Shown one piece after another: positions 1 through 8,199 of a stretch of DNA of 64,000 nt. The stretch comes from Kiloniella majae. Its GTDB lineage: Bacteria; Pseudomonadota; Alphaproteobacteria; Kiloniellales; Kiloniellaceae. Within the stretch, counting starts at the first letter, position 1; every line of letters starts with the position of its first letter. The notes under the pieces were generated by a model that saw only the letters and a list, made by a program, of their open reading frames with translations, ran no database searches and had not been told where the DNA came from. A program made the translations under genes and the position numbers. Location: assembly GCF_002118315.1 (NCBI RefSeq), contig NZ_MTSZ01000005.1, forward strand, positions 62,001 through 126,000. Reading direction: 5' to 3'.

Positions 1-1059
1 CGACTGGTCGTAGATCATCACAGAGAACATGATTTTGATCTGATATTGCTTGATGTCAGAATGCCCTACATGGATGGCTTTGAAGTAATTCAACATCTAT
101 CATCACAAATAAAAGATGACTATCTCCCCGTTCTTATCTTCACAGCTCAGCAAGAAGAAGAGACCAGATTCAAAGCTTATGAACTTGGGGCAAGGGACTG
201 TATTGTAAAACCGTTCGATCGCAAGGAAGCTCTACACCGAATACGTAATACTCTCGAAGTCCGATTGCTCCACAAACAAATAAAAGAACAAAATGCGCAG
301 CTTGAACTACGTGTAGAAAAAAGAACACAAGAGCTCATGCATTCCAGGGATGCTGCAGAAGCAGCAAATAAAGCTAAGACAGCATTCCTTGCAAACATGA
401 GTCATGAACTAAGAACACCGCTTAACGGCATTATTGGTTTCTCTGAAATAATGGAATCTCAACTTTTTGGCGATCTTGGAAGTGAACGCTATCTGGAATA
501 TGCAGGTGACATAAAAAAAGCGGGACAACATTTATTGGGTGTGATTGGAAATGTGCTCGACATTTCCCGCATAGAAAGTGGCAACTACAATCACCATTTT
601 GCTACGGTCAATATTAAAGACGTTATTTTTTCCTGTATTTCTATGCTCAAGCATCGTGCAGAAAAGGAAAAAATTGTACTTGATGTGAAGTTATCACAAA
701 CAGCAACAACAATTATTGCCGATGAAATGTTACTCAAACAAACCATTCTTAACCTGCTATCGAACAGTGTAAAATACACACCAACCAATGGACAGATATT
801 CGTTACGTCCGAACAGAATTTAGACAACACAATAATTCAGATATCTGACACAGGCAAAGGCATATCTGAAGAAAATATGAGCAAGGTTCTCGAACCATTT
901 GGGCAGGCACGAGAAAATGCCGAAATTGCTCATGAAGGCGTTGGCTTAGGACTTTTCCTCGCGAAATCCTACACAGAATTACAAGGTGGAAAACTAACTC
1001 TGCAGAGTGAATTAGGCGCAGGAACAACTGTTAGCTTAACGTTTCCCACACCTCAATAA
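1..1059 (+). CDS. Response regulator-histidine kinase hybrid (5' end outside window)
   Basis: The reading frame is open to the window edge, so the start is missing. The first ~85 residues are the C-terminal part of a receiver (REC) domain, with the phospho-acceptor Asp in LLDVRMP and a conserved Lys in CIVKPFD. A charged coiled coil follows. Then comes a HisKA dimerisation domain with the phospho-accepting His in NMSHELRTPLNG (about residue 136 of the visible part) and a HATPase_c domain with the G boxes ISDTGKGIS and GVGLGLF. It has no membrane segment in the visible part, so it probably acts in the cytoplasm, with input coming by phosphotransfer to REC. The HisKA region closely resembles that of the PAS kinase at 54805-56985. 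The target pathway is unknown. Confidence 0.9.
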   Translation, partial: RLVVDHHREHDFDLILLDVRMPYMDGFEVIQHLSSQIKDDYLPVLIFTAQQEEETRFKAYELGARDCIVKPFDRKEALHRIRNTLEVRLLHKQIKEQNAQLELRVEKRTQELMHSRDAAEAANKAKTAFLANMSHELRTPLNGIIGFSEIMESQLFGDLGSERYLEYAGDIKKAGQHLLGVIGNVLDISRIESGNYNHHFATVNIKDVIFSCISMLKHRAEKEKIVLDVKLSQTATTIIADEMLLKQTILNLLSNSVKYTPTNGQIFVTSEQNLDNTIIQISDTGKGISEENMSKVLEPFGQARENAEIAHEGVGLGLFLAKSYTELQGGKLTLQSELGAGTTVSLTFPTPQ

Positions 1060-1088
1060 TTGACGATGAAATCAACGAAACTCGAAAG

Positions 1089-1895
1089 TTAAAATAGTTC
1101 CGATATTTCACTCGCAAAGACTTTCAGTTGCCGTCCCATTACATCCCGCCCCTTCTCATCCAATCTGTTCATGGGAAAAGCAATTGCCAAACTACCGACA
1201 GGTTCGCCATTGGGACTGGTAAAGGCAGCGGCAATGCCCGCAGCACCTTCGTAGGTTTCCTCGCTTGAAACGGCATAACCCTGCGAACGGATTATCGCAA
1301 TATCTTCTCTAAGTCTCTTTTTCTGTATTAACGTTTGAGGCGTAAAAGACACAAGCTCTTGCTTGAGATAACGATCAACAAATTGATCAGGCAGCTTCGC
1401 TAATATTGCTCTTGGTGCAGCCCCTGCATGTAGCGGAAAACTTGCCCCTACTTCTTCAAAAACACGAAGTCCGCCCCGCCGACTTTCAATCTGGTCAACA
1501 CACACCGCGCTATTGGAGGCCTTATCAAATGCGGTCAAAACAATGGTCTCTGACGTAACCTTTGCCAGTTTCTCTAATACAGGTTGGCAGATCACACGAA
1601 TATCAAATCCTGCCTCCGCTCTTTGCCCCAGGCTAATTGCTGCCATCCCCAGGCTGTAGCGCCCGGTTTTGGGGATTTCGGCTAAATAGCCAGTTTCCAC
1701 CAAATACCGTACAAGCCTGCTCACGGTTGAGCGGCTCATCTCCGTTATTTCAATGATCTCGCTCTGCGACCAGTTAGCCTGATCCACCTGAAAGAGGTTC
1801 AAGAGCTCAAAAGCCTTGTGTAACAAGCCAACTCCGGCTTGAGACGGTGTTAAAGATGCAGCCTGAACAGCCTTAGATTGTTGCTTGACATTCAC
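1089..1895 (-). CDS. IclR family transcriptional regulator (first copy)
   Basis: 268 aa, the usual length for IclR proteins. Residues ~22-84 form the winged helix-turn-helix (recognition helix around SRSTVSRLVRYL), and ~95-265 the GAF-like effector-binding domain. It starts with GTG. It is divergent from the AhpD-like gene at 2019, with a 123-bp gap that holds a spaced inverted repeat, ATCCCA at 1905-1910 and TGGGAT at 1936-1941. By the usual IclR layout it probably controls the divergent gene and perhaps the rest of the patch to 5687. The effector is unknown. Confidence 0.88.
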   Translation of the reverse strand: MNVKQQSKAVQAASLTPSQAGVGLLHKAFELLNLFQVDQANWSQSEIIEITEMSRSTVSRLVRYLVETGYLAEIPKTGRYSLGMAAISLGQRAEAGFDIRVICQPVLEKLAKVTSETIVLTAFDKASNSAVCVDQIESRRGGLRVFEEVGASFPLHAGAAPRAILAKLPDQFVDRYLKQELVSFTPQTLIQKKRLREDIAIIRSQGYAVSSEETYEGAAGIAAAFTSPNGEPVGSLAIAFPMNRLDEKGRDVMGRQLKVFASEISELF

Positions 1896-1904
1896 AGAAA
1901 ATAA

Positions 1905-1941
1905 ATCCCACTATATAGCATATGATCTCATTATTTGGGAT
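1905..1941. promoter_or_regulatory. Spaced inverted repeat between iclR-like and ahpD-like genes
   Basis: ATCCCA and its reverse complement TGGGAT lie 25 bp apart in the AT-rich divergent intergenic region. IclR proteins bind palindromes in such gaps, so this could be the operator, but arms of six bases can arise by chance. Confidence 0.3.
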
Positions 1942-2018
1942 AATAACATTAAAACGATGCTTACTGCAAAGCTTTAGACAGAAACCAACCCTAAGAAATA
2001 ATAAAGGACACTTATAAA

Positions 2019-2627
2019 ATGCCCTGGATTGAAACGGTTCCTTACGAAGAATCTGAAGGAAAACTTCGTCGTCTTTATGATCGGGTAAAGGGGCCGGACA
2101 ATAACGTCGATAATATTATGATGATGCATTCGCTGCGCCCCCACAGCATGGAAGGGCACATGGCGATCTATAAATATGTGCTGCATCATACAGGTAACAC
2201 CATTCCAAAATGGTTTTTGGAAACGCTGGGTGTATGGGTTAGTTCACTCAATGACTGCGGTTATTGCGTTGATCACCATTTTGGTGGGCTTTGCCGCCTT
2301 CTTCAGGACGACGAAAAGGCCGCAGGAATCAGAAAAGCGATTGATAGCCGCAACATTGACATTGCCCCGCTTGATGACAAACAGAAGCTTGCCATGGTTT
2401 ATGCTGAGGCGCTGACCAAATCACCCGCGAGTACGACTGAAGAGATGGTCAAAACAATGCGCAACGCAGGTTACAGCGACGGAGAAATTTTGGAAGTCAA
2501 TCAGGTTTCATCTTACTTCAACTATGCAAACCGTACAGTACTGGGCCTTGGCTGTTCAACAAAAGGAGATATCATCGGTCTATCGCCAAACAATTCAGAT
2601 GATCCCGATGATTGGTCTCACACCTGA
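2019..2627 (+). CDS. AhpD-like / carboxymuconolactone decarboxylase family protein (peroxidase-related)
   Basis: 202 aa, all-helical. It carries the AhpD-type redox motif: Cys80-Gly-Tyr-Cys83 followed by His86/His87 (NDCGYCVDHH). In AhpD the two cysteines and a nearby His reduce peroxides or pass on thiol electrons. The length and the N-terminal segment (MPWIETVPYEE) fit the uncharacterised peroxidase-related subfamily of CMD proteins. It is the first gene downstream of, and divergent from, an IclR regulator. The substrate is not known; detoxification of an oxidised intermediate in the neighbouring pathway is an inference. Confidence 0.85.
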   Translation: MPWIETVPYEESEGKLRRLYDRVKGPDNNVDNIMMMHSLRPHSMEGHMAIYKYVLHHTGNTIPKWFLETLGVWVSSLNDCGYCVDHHFGGLCRLLQDDEKAAGIRKAIDSRNIDIAPLDDKQKLAMVYAEALTKSPASTTEEMVKTMRNAGYSDGEILEVNQVSSYFNYANRTVLGLGCSTKGDIIGLSPNNSDDPDDWSHT

Positions 2628-2772
2628 AATCATAAGTGTTAGCCCCACAGCATGAACACTGAAAGTATAAATCCAGTAGTACACACACAGATAATATAAA
2701 ATTGGCTTCCCCCGTCCCGTCCAGTATATAACAGCAATCTAAAAAGTTTCATTAGACCTATGGGATATACGG

Positions 2773-3549
2773 ATGGGAACTGAGGGAAAGCCAACAAATC
2801 AACGTGCGCGGGGACTGGAACGTGCCTTTGATATTCTTGACCTCATCCGGCGTGAAAACCGCGCCATGCGGCCCAACGAAATTGCCAAGTTGATGGGTGC
2901 GCCTCGCTCCTCCGTTTATGAACTCGTACATCTATTGCTAAATATGAACGTGCTGGAAAATAACGGCAGTGATGGTCAGGTTTTCCTTGGCAGCCGTCTG
3001 TATTTTTTAGGGCGTGCCTATAATGACAAGGTTGATCTATATAAACGTATAGAAAACACCCTGAACACTATAGTCGAACAAACAAGCGAAACCGCTCAGT
3101 TCTGTAAATTGGAAGGCAACAAATACACTGTCGCCTTGATGAAAGAAGGCAACCGCCCGTTCCGTATTTCTGCTAATCTTGGCGAACTGGTGCCAGTGCC
3201 AAGCACGGCCTCTGGTCGCCTGCTCTTGGGGCACTTTTCTGATCAGGAAATTATCGATTTTCTAGATAAAGATGATTTTCTTTTGCCTAACGGAGAAACC
3301 ATATCCTCCGACAAGTTTATAGCCGAAGTTCGTCAAGCGACCAACGATGGACATTACACCTTTGACAGTATTGTTGATACCTTCACCCATTGCTTTGCTG
3401 TTCCGGTAAAAGATGCGCAATCCACTTGCATTGCCACGCTCTGCCTCGTCACGCCAAGAGAAGACGGCCACCGCAACAAGGAAGCCTATCTGAACAATCT
3501 CAAAGCCGCCGCGAAAGAACTGGAAGCGCAGCTAAAAACTGAGTTTTAA
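2773..3549 (+). CDS. IclR family transcriptional regulator (second copy)
   Basis: 258 aa. The N-terminal winged HTH (residues ~10-70, RSSVYELVHLLL) is followed by an IclR effector domain (~80-250). It differs clearly in sequence from the IclR protein at 1089-1895, so this is not a recent duplication. The ATG at 2773 is the first plausible start. It runs in the same direction as the RidA-like gene that follows 179 bp later, so the gap from 3550 probably holds the promoter it controls. Two regulators of one family around a small catabolic set suggest nested control by two effectors. Confidence 0.88.
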   Translation: MGTEGKPTNQRARGLERAFDILDLIRRENRAMRPNEIAKLMGAPRSSVYELVHLLLNMNVLENNGSDGQVFLGSRLYFLGRAYNDKVDLYKRIENTLNTIVEQTSETAQFCKLEGNKYTVALMKEGNRPFRISANLGELVPVPSTASGRLLLGHFSDQEIIDFLDKDDFLLPNGETISSDKFIAEVRQATNDGHYTFDSIVDTFTHCFAVPVKDAQSTCIATLCLVTPREDGHRNKEAYLNNLKAAAKELEAQLKTEF

Positions 3550-3728
3550 GGCGAATTCACGCCATCTTTCAGCACACCACACTCTATTACTTAAGCAGTA
3601 TATTTATGGCCTGATTTACGCCGTACTTGCGTCCGTAAAATAATACCGTATTATCTGAATTCCAAAAAAATAAATCAATGTCTACTATTGCAGACATATT
3701 CTTCAAAACACTTTCAAAGAGAGAAACA

Positions 3729-4073
3729 ATGATTAAACGCTTTCAGGTTGGTAGTCGCATGAGTCAGGCCGTTTCCTATAACGGATTTGTTTATATCGCA
3801 GGCCAGGTTGCCGAAGACAGATCCGCCAACTTAGAGACTCAAACACGTTCTGTTTTAAAAAAAATCGAAGACCTCTTGGCAGAAGCCGGAACAGATAAAT
3901 CCAAAATACTGGCGATTGATGTCTTCCTGCCAGCAATTGCAGATTTCGACAAAATGAACTCTGTCTATGACGCCTGGATCGATCCTAAAAATCCACCTGC
4001 ACGTGCCTGTGTCGAAGCACGCCTGGCCGATCCGATGATCCTTGTTGAAATGACCGCTGTCGCCGCCGTATAA
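3729..4073 (+). CDS. RidA (YjgF/YER057c/UK114) family enamine/imine deaminase
   Basis: 114 aa from the ATG at 3729, which has a purine-rich ribosome-binding site (AAGAGAG) just upstream. An ATG at 3678 would add 17 residues that the family lacks. The conserved carboxylate-binding Arg (R92 in PPARACVEA) and Glu (E107 in ILVEM) are present, as in active RidA proteins, which hydrolyse reactive 2-imino acids from PLP enzymes to keto acids and ammonia. It is separated by 40 bp from the TIM-barrel-like gene downstream and probably co-transcribed with it. RidA homologues embedded in catabolic clusters often serve a pathway-specific deamination; which substrate is used here is not visible. Confidence 0.88.
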   Translation: MIKRFQVGSRMSQAVSYNGFVYIAGQVAEDRSANLETQTRSVLKKIEDLLAEAGTDKSKILAIDVFLPAIADFDKMNSVYDAWIDPKNPPARACVEARLADPMILVEMTAVAAV

Positions 4074-4113
4074 ACAGTAACGATAAAGCGGACACAAAGA
4101 GGGGGAGACAGAC

Positions 4114-5292
4114 ATGCGGCATTCGATGTGGGCCTATCCGTGGGATCTGCAAGATCTCGGGCTAGATATGACATATCATGACTACCAACAGTTGGCCGGG
4201 GTCAATGGTATCAGTCTCGCTGTCTCCTACCACGCCGGACGTTTTCTGCAACCGCGTAGCCCCAAGAGAAAAAGCTACTACCCGGAAGACGGGACGATTT
4301 ATTTTATTCCTGATGAAAACCTGTGGGCTGGCAAAGAAATCCAGCCACTTGTTGCACAAAATCTGCACGAATCAGGTGATATGCTCTCGCCCCTCATTAA
4401 CGACAGAAAACATCACGGGCTAAGCGTTTCCTGCTGGACAGTCTGTCTGCATAACAGCAGGTTGGGGTTCAAGCATCCCGATCATGTGGCACGCAACGCC
4501 TTTGGCGATCCCAGTTATTATAGCCTTTGCCCCAACAGCAACGCTGTTCGAGACTATGTAACAACCCTTGTTGCGAACCTGACCCACAGCTACAGACCAG
4601 ATATGGTCGAGTTAGAGACGATTGGTTTTATGGGTTTTGATCACGGCTATCATCATGAAAAAGATGGCCTTGGCCTTAAAGATGAAGATAATTTCCTTCT
4701 TTCAATTTGTTTTTGTGACCACTGCACCAAAGCCGCGCAAGATGAAGGCATTGACGCTCTTACAGCGAAAAAAGATGTCCAAGATCTGATCAGCCAAGCC
4801 TGTAGCAGAGAAACACCCGAAGCACAGTTTTCACAGTTCCAAGAGCAGAAACTTGAATGCTTCAAGAATCACACCGCGCTCTATGCGTTTCTAAAGTGGC
4901 GCACCCAGGCATCGACAAAAATTGTCCAAAGTATAAAAGAAGCTACCCATCCCGATAGTAAAATTGTTGTCATAGAAGGTGAAAATGCCTGGCGGGATGG
5001 CGTTGATATCAAAGCCATTGGCCAAGTCTGTGATGGTGTTATCCTCTGCGCCTACACAGCAACAGCAAGCGAGGTCACCAACATCCTCACCGAGACACGG
5101 AATTATCTCGGACCAGAAAAGTATCTCGGTCTGGGGGTCAGCCTGTTCCACGATCAAACGCCAACACCAGAAATTCTATCCGAACGAGTTAACGCCGCCG
5201 TCAAAGCTGGTGTGGATGGCATAAATTACTACAACTATGGCCTCGTACCAGAAACTCGTCTTGGCTGGGTGAAATCAAGTATCGGAATTTAA
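4114..5292 (+). CDS. Unrecognised TIM-barrel-like protein (glycoside-hydrolase-like)
   Basis: 392 aa, no signal peptide, so probably cytoplasmic. The ATG follows a strong GGGGGAGA ribosome-binding site. Features that recall putative glycosyl-hydrolase-like barrels are a region rich in aromatic, Asp and Glu residues (DMVELETIGFMGFDHGYHHE, ~155-178), a CFCDHC motif near residue 200 of the kind found in uncharacterised hydrolase-like barrels, and a C-terminal GVDGINYYNYGLV strand like the last strand of a barrel. I do not recognise a characterised family and give no function. It lies between a RidA deaminase and a DUF1330 protein, all on the same strand. If the barrel assignment is right, acid catalysts would be expected at ~160-170 and ~320. 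Confidence 0.75.
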   Translation: MRHSMWAYPWDLQDLGLDMTYHDYQQLAGVNGISLAVSYHAGRFLQPRSPKRKSYYPEDGTIYFIPDENLWAGKEIQPLVAQNLHESGDMLSPLINDRKHHGLSVSCWTVCLHNSRLGFKHPDHVARNAFGDPSYYSLCPNSNAVRDYVTTLVANLTHSYRPDMVELETIGFMGFDHGYHHEKDGLGLKDEDNFLLSICFCDHCTKAAQDEGIDALTAKKDVQDLISQACSRETPEAQFSQFQEQKLECFKNHTALYAFLKWRTQASTKIVQSIKEATHPDSKIVVIEGENAWRDGVDIKAIGQVCDGVILCAYTATASEVTNILTETRNYLGPEKYLGLGVSLFHDQTPTPEILSERVNAAVKAGVDGINYYNYGLVPETRLGWVKSSIGI

Positions 5293-5396
5293 GTTAAACA
5301 GTGCCATTATCCTGTAAAGTAATTGAATAAAGAACTTCAGATCTTAAATACTTCAACAGCTTAATTTAAAATTCCCAATAAAAGGCAAGCATTCCA

Positions 5397-5687
5397 ATGG
5401 CAGCTTATCTCATCGTCGATACTAAAATCAGCAATCCAGAAGAGTATGAAACTTACAAAGAACAGGCCAGACCGATTGCCGAAAAGTTTGGCGGCATCTA
5501 CCGTGCCAGAGGTGGTGACATGGATACTTTTGAATCAGATCTCTGGACACCAACACGAATTGTTATGCTTGAATTCCCTGACATGCAGACGGCTCGGGAC
5601 TTCGTCAACAGCGAAGAGTACGCCCCCGTCAAAAAGATCCGTCGCGCCAATGCAGAGTGTACCTTCTTGCTCGTGGATGGCATTTAA
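5397..5687 (+). CDS. DUF1330 family protein
   Basis: 96 aa, the typical length of this small dimeric alpha+beta (ferredoxin-like) family. Hallmarks seen are the opening strand AAYLIVDTKISNPEEYETY, the central GGIYRARGGD and the C-terminal RRANAECTFLLVDG. DUF1330 proteins have no settled function but often sit in catabolic operons. The 104-bp gap to the gene before it has no obvious terminator, so co-transcription is possible. A strong bidirectional terminator follows. Confidence 0.85.
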   Translation: MAAYLIVDTKISNPEEYETYKEQARPIAEKFGGIYRARGGDMDTFESDLWTPTRIVMLEFPDMQTARDFVNSEEYAPVKKIRRANAECTFLLVDGI

Positions 5688-5727
5688 CCAAAGCGTCGGT
5701 GACGACTAGAAAATTACCAAAGAAGAA

Positions 5728-5770
5728 TTAAGGGCTGCAGAACTATATCATTCTGCAGCCCTTAATTTTT
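5728..5770. terminator. Bidirectional rho-independent terminator
   Basis: A perfect 15-bp inverted repeat (TTAAGGGCTGCAGAA at 5728-5742 pairing with 5751-5765) has an 8-nt loop and is followed by a T-run. It separates the plus-strand DUF1330 gene from the convergent oxidoreductase gene ending at 5793. The A-rich run upstream of the stem (5710-5727) is a weaker tail for the minus direction. Confidence 0.9.
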
Positions 5771-5792
5771 ATGCTCGCGTGGCAAAACTCAA

Positions 5793-6947
5793 TTAAGCAA
5801 GATGATCAACAATCGCCATTTTTTCACCAGCATCCTGAAGATCAGCAAGCCATTGCTTGGCAACCTTCACGTCACTCGGTGCCGCGGATACGCCCGGCGC
5901 GATTTCGCCGTTCAGAACAGCTTCGACAGCATAGCTGACAGGTGTTGAAACCAACCGAGCCATGGCGGTGTGCGTATCATCCCCATAGGCATCCATGACA
6001 TATGACTTGTTGTATATCTGTTCGCCATTGCGCTCAGCCCACAGATCGACTGAAAGAACAACACGATCGTGCTCGCCTTCAACCAGTGCATATTTATCCC
6101 AAAGATCAGCAGAGATTTCAGCCAGACGCTTATCCCCCGCCTCACCTTTTAGGGTTTCGATTTCTTTGAACAGATCTGACCATGCGGTGGACCAGCCGCC
6201 GTACCGTAAAGTACCGCGCACAAACTGTTGTACATTCCAGTCTTTGCCAAAGCCGTATTCACCCATAAAAGGATAGGAATCACGGTTTGGATAGACTTCA
6301 AAGGTCTCTGATCCTTTTTCCAGATCAATCTCATAAGATTCAACGGCATCCCAAGGGCGGCTGACGTCATAAACCTTTCCGTCACGCAAACTTTTCGATG
6401 GAGATCGCAGAGCTTTGAGAACGCCCAATGGCGCCCAGCTGAACTTATAGCAAAAATCATTTGGCTCTTCGGAAAGGCCGCCGCAATAAGATCTGAAATA
6501 ATGCGCATTATCTTTGGCAAAGGCTGGTGAGTTTTTATAGTCATCCATCAGCACATGCGCCATGAGATGATCAATTCCCGGATCAAGGCCGACCTCATTA
6601 ACCAGCGTCAGGCCTTTTTCTTTCGCAACAGCATCCAAAGCACGCATTTCAGGCGCGATGTATGAACTGGATACAAAATTTGCATTGGCATCCAGACACA
6701 TCTGCGCAACCGCAACGTGGAAATCACCCGGTAGCATAGAAACCGCCAGATCGCCTGCTTTCAAATCGCTTTTCAGCGCCTCTAGACTGAAAGCCTTGAT
6801 ATCAAAATCGCCACTCAGTCCCTTTGTCGCTTCCTGCGCCTTTTCAACAGTACGATTCCATACTGTCACACTGTGGCCCCGTTCGATCAGACGTCGAATA
6901 CCCGGTACCGTCGAAAGGCCAGCCCCCAACCAATGAATACGCGTCAT
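5793..6947 (-). CDS. Saccharopine dehydrogenase-like NAD(P)-binding protein
   Basis: 384 aa. The Rossmann fold starts at residue 1 (IHWLGAGLSTVPGIRRLIERG), and family hallmarks include SMLPGDFHVAVAQMCLDA and NEVGLDPGIDHLMAH. True saccharopine dehydrogenases act in lysine metabolism, but many bacterial members have unknown amino-acid substrates. The length and the central GL-DPGIDH motif fit the saccharopine/carboxynorspermidine dehydrogenase superfamily. It is convergent with the RidA/DUF1330 genes and shares their terminator, so it may belong to the same catabolic patch: RidA handles imines, and this enzyme makes or breaks C-N bonds by reduction or oxidation. Confidence 0.85.
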   Translation of the reverse strand: MTRIHWLGAGLSTVPGIRRLIERGHSVTVWNRTVEKAQEATKGLSGDFDIKAFSLEALKSDLKAGDLAVSMLPGDFHVAVAQMCLDANANFVSSSYIAPEMRALDAVAKEKGLTLVNEVGLDPGIDHLMAHVLMDDYKNSPAFAKDNAHYFRSYCGGLSEEPNDFCYKFSWAPLGVLKALRSPSKSLRDGKVYDVSRPWDAVESYEIDLEKGSETFEVYPNRDSYPFMGEYGFGKDWNVQQFVRGTLRYGGWSTAWSDLFKEIETLKGEAGDKRLAEISADLWDKYALVEGEHDRVVLSVDLWAERNGEQIYNKSYVMDAYGDDTHTAMARLVSTPVSYAVEAVLNGEIAPGVSAAPSDVKVAKQWLADLQDAGEKMAIVDHLA

Positions 6948-7120
6948 TTTTTATTCCTTATATATCCAGCGATGTTTTATGTATTGAGACCTCTCTACAC
7001 CAAGAAGACAACCTTTTGAAGATATAAGGCTACAGTCTTTTAAATTAGCGCTATTCAGGGCAATATAGATGCGAAAATCAACAAAGCTCTCACGAGAATC
7101 ACATAAACTTCACAAAGCGT

Positions 7121-7148
7121 TTGACTCTCGCGCAAGCACGGCTATATT
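7121..7148 (+). promoter_or_regulatory. Candidate sigma-70 promoter for rplU-rpmA
   Basis: TTGACT at 7121-7126 and TATATT at 7143-7148 are separated by 16 bp, a near-consensus housekeeping promoter. It lies 85 bp upstream of the rplU ATG at 7233, as expected for a ribosomal protein operon. Confidence 0.6.
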
Positions 7149-7232
7149 CCACCATCACTGGCTGCCCGGATTCCGTGCGGCCATGTATGCATGAATAGAA
7201 TGCCTAATTTAACAGCTAAGTGACCGATAAAC

Positions 7233-7721
7233 ATGTTCGCAGTAATCAAAACCGGCGGTAAACAGTACAAAGTCCGTAAGGACGACGTTCTGGTCGTCGA
7301 AAAAATCAACCTGGAAGCAGGTGCTTCTGTTGATTTCGATTCAGTTCTAATGATCGGTGACGATGAGAAGGCAACCATTGGCGCGCCTGTAGTGGACGGC
7401 GCCATGGTCAAGGCTGATGTGGTTGAACAGACACGTGGCGACAAAGTCGTCATCTTCAAAAAGAAGCGTCGTAAGAACCATCGCCGTAAAAACGGCCATC
7501 GCCAGGATCTCACTGTCATCAAGATCACTGACATTCTCGCCGATGGCGCTAAGAAGCCTGCTAAAAAAGCAGCAGCTCCTAAAGCCAAAGCAGCAGACGC
7601 AGACACTGCGGAGAAAAAAGCAGCTCCAAAGAAGAAAGCGGCTCCTAAAGCTAAGGCTGAACCAAAGGCTAAAGCTGCTCCTAAAAAAGCGGCTCCTAAG
7701 AAAAAAGCAGCAGAGGAATAA
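7233..7721 (+). CDS. rplU: 50S ribosomal protein L21 with Ala/Lys/Pro-rich tail
   Basis: 162 aa. Residues 1-~103 are a standard L21 ([14 protein letters not shown] start, [17 protein letters not shown] rRNA-binding segment). After the end of the usual protein there is a ~60-residue extension made almost only of Ala, Lys, Pro and Glu, like a histone H1 tail. The core belongs to the large ribosomal subunit near the 23S rRNA 5' region. It is followed 6 bp later by rpmA, the normal pairing. The tail is probably disordered, basic and RNA-binding; extended L21 proteins occur in other alphaproteobacteria. Confidence 0.97.
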   Translation: MFAVIKTGGKQYKVRKDDVLVVEKINLEAGASVDFDSVLMIGDDEKATIGAPVVDGAMVKADVVEQTRGDKVVIFKKKRRKNHRRKNGHRQDLTVIKITDILADGAKKPAKKAAAPKAKAADADTAEKKAAPKKKAAPKAKAEPKAKAAPKKAAPKKKAAEE

Positions 7722-7727
7722 GACCTC

Positions 7728-7985
7728 ATGGCACATAAGAAAGCAGGCGGCTCGTCCCGCAACGGTCGCGACTCAGCAGGTCGCCGCCTAGGTGTTAAAA
7801 AATTTGGTGGTGAGCACGTCGTATCAGGAAATATTCTGGTTCGTCAGCGCGGAACCAAGTTCCACCCCGGCACTAACGTCGGCATGGGTAAAGATCACAC
7901 AATCTTTGCTACTGTCGAAGGCGAAGTTGTCTTTCGCCAGAGAGCTGGTGGACGCACATACATTTCTGTACAGCCGGCGGCCTAA
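7728..7985 (+). CDS. rpmA: 50S ribosomal protein L27
   Basis: 85 aa with the standard N-terminus [16 protein letters not shown], the basic tail that reaches the peptidyl-transferase centre. The core [20 protein letters not shown] is fully typical. There is no cleavable N-terminal extension of the Firmicutes type. It is co-transcribed with rplU and ends just before a strong terminator. Confidence 0.98.
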   Translation: MAHKKAGGSSRNGRDSAGRRLGVKKFGGEHVVSGNILVRQRGTKFHPGTNVGMGKDHTIFATVEGEVVFRQRAGGRTYISVQPAA

Positions 7986-8028
7986 CGGCCCCGCCAACCA
8001 GTCCTTGTGTCTGGGTTGAAATGGTTTA

Positions 8029-8058
8029 GGGGGGAATGGCAATCCATTCCCCCCTTTT
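8029..8058 (+). terminator. Rho-independent terminator after rplU-rpmA
   Basis: A perfect 11-bp stem (GGGGGGAATGG at 8029-8039 with CCATTCCCCCC at 8044-8054), a 4-nt loop and TTTT directly after. It separates the ribosomal genes from obgE. Confidence 0.92.
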
Positions 8059-8199
8059 CGTATTTAAATTTTCCACTTATATTCCGGCTATATCGCAGTT
8101 TCACCTGCGACCATAGCTAACTCTGAATACCTATAGCGTTGCGACACCCGCCTATCAAAGAATAACGCGGTTTCCCAACGATAGAGAACAGGCACCACG

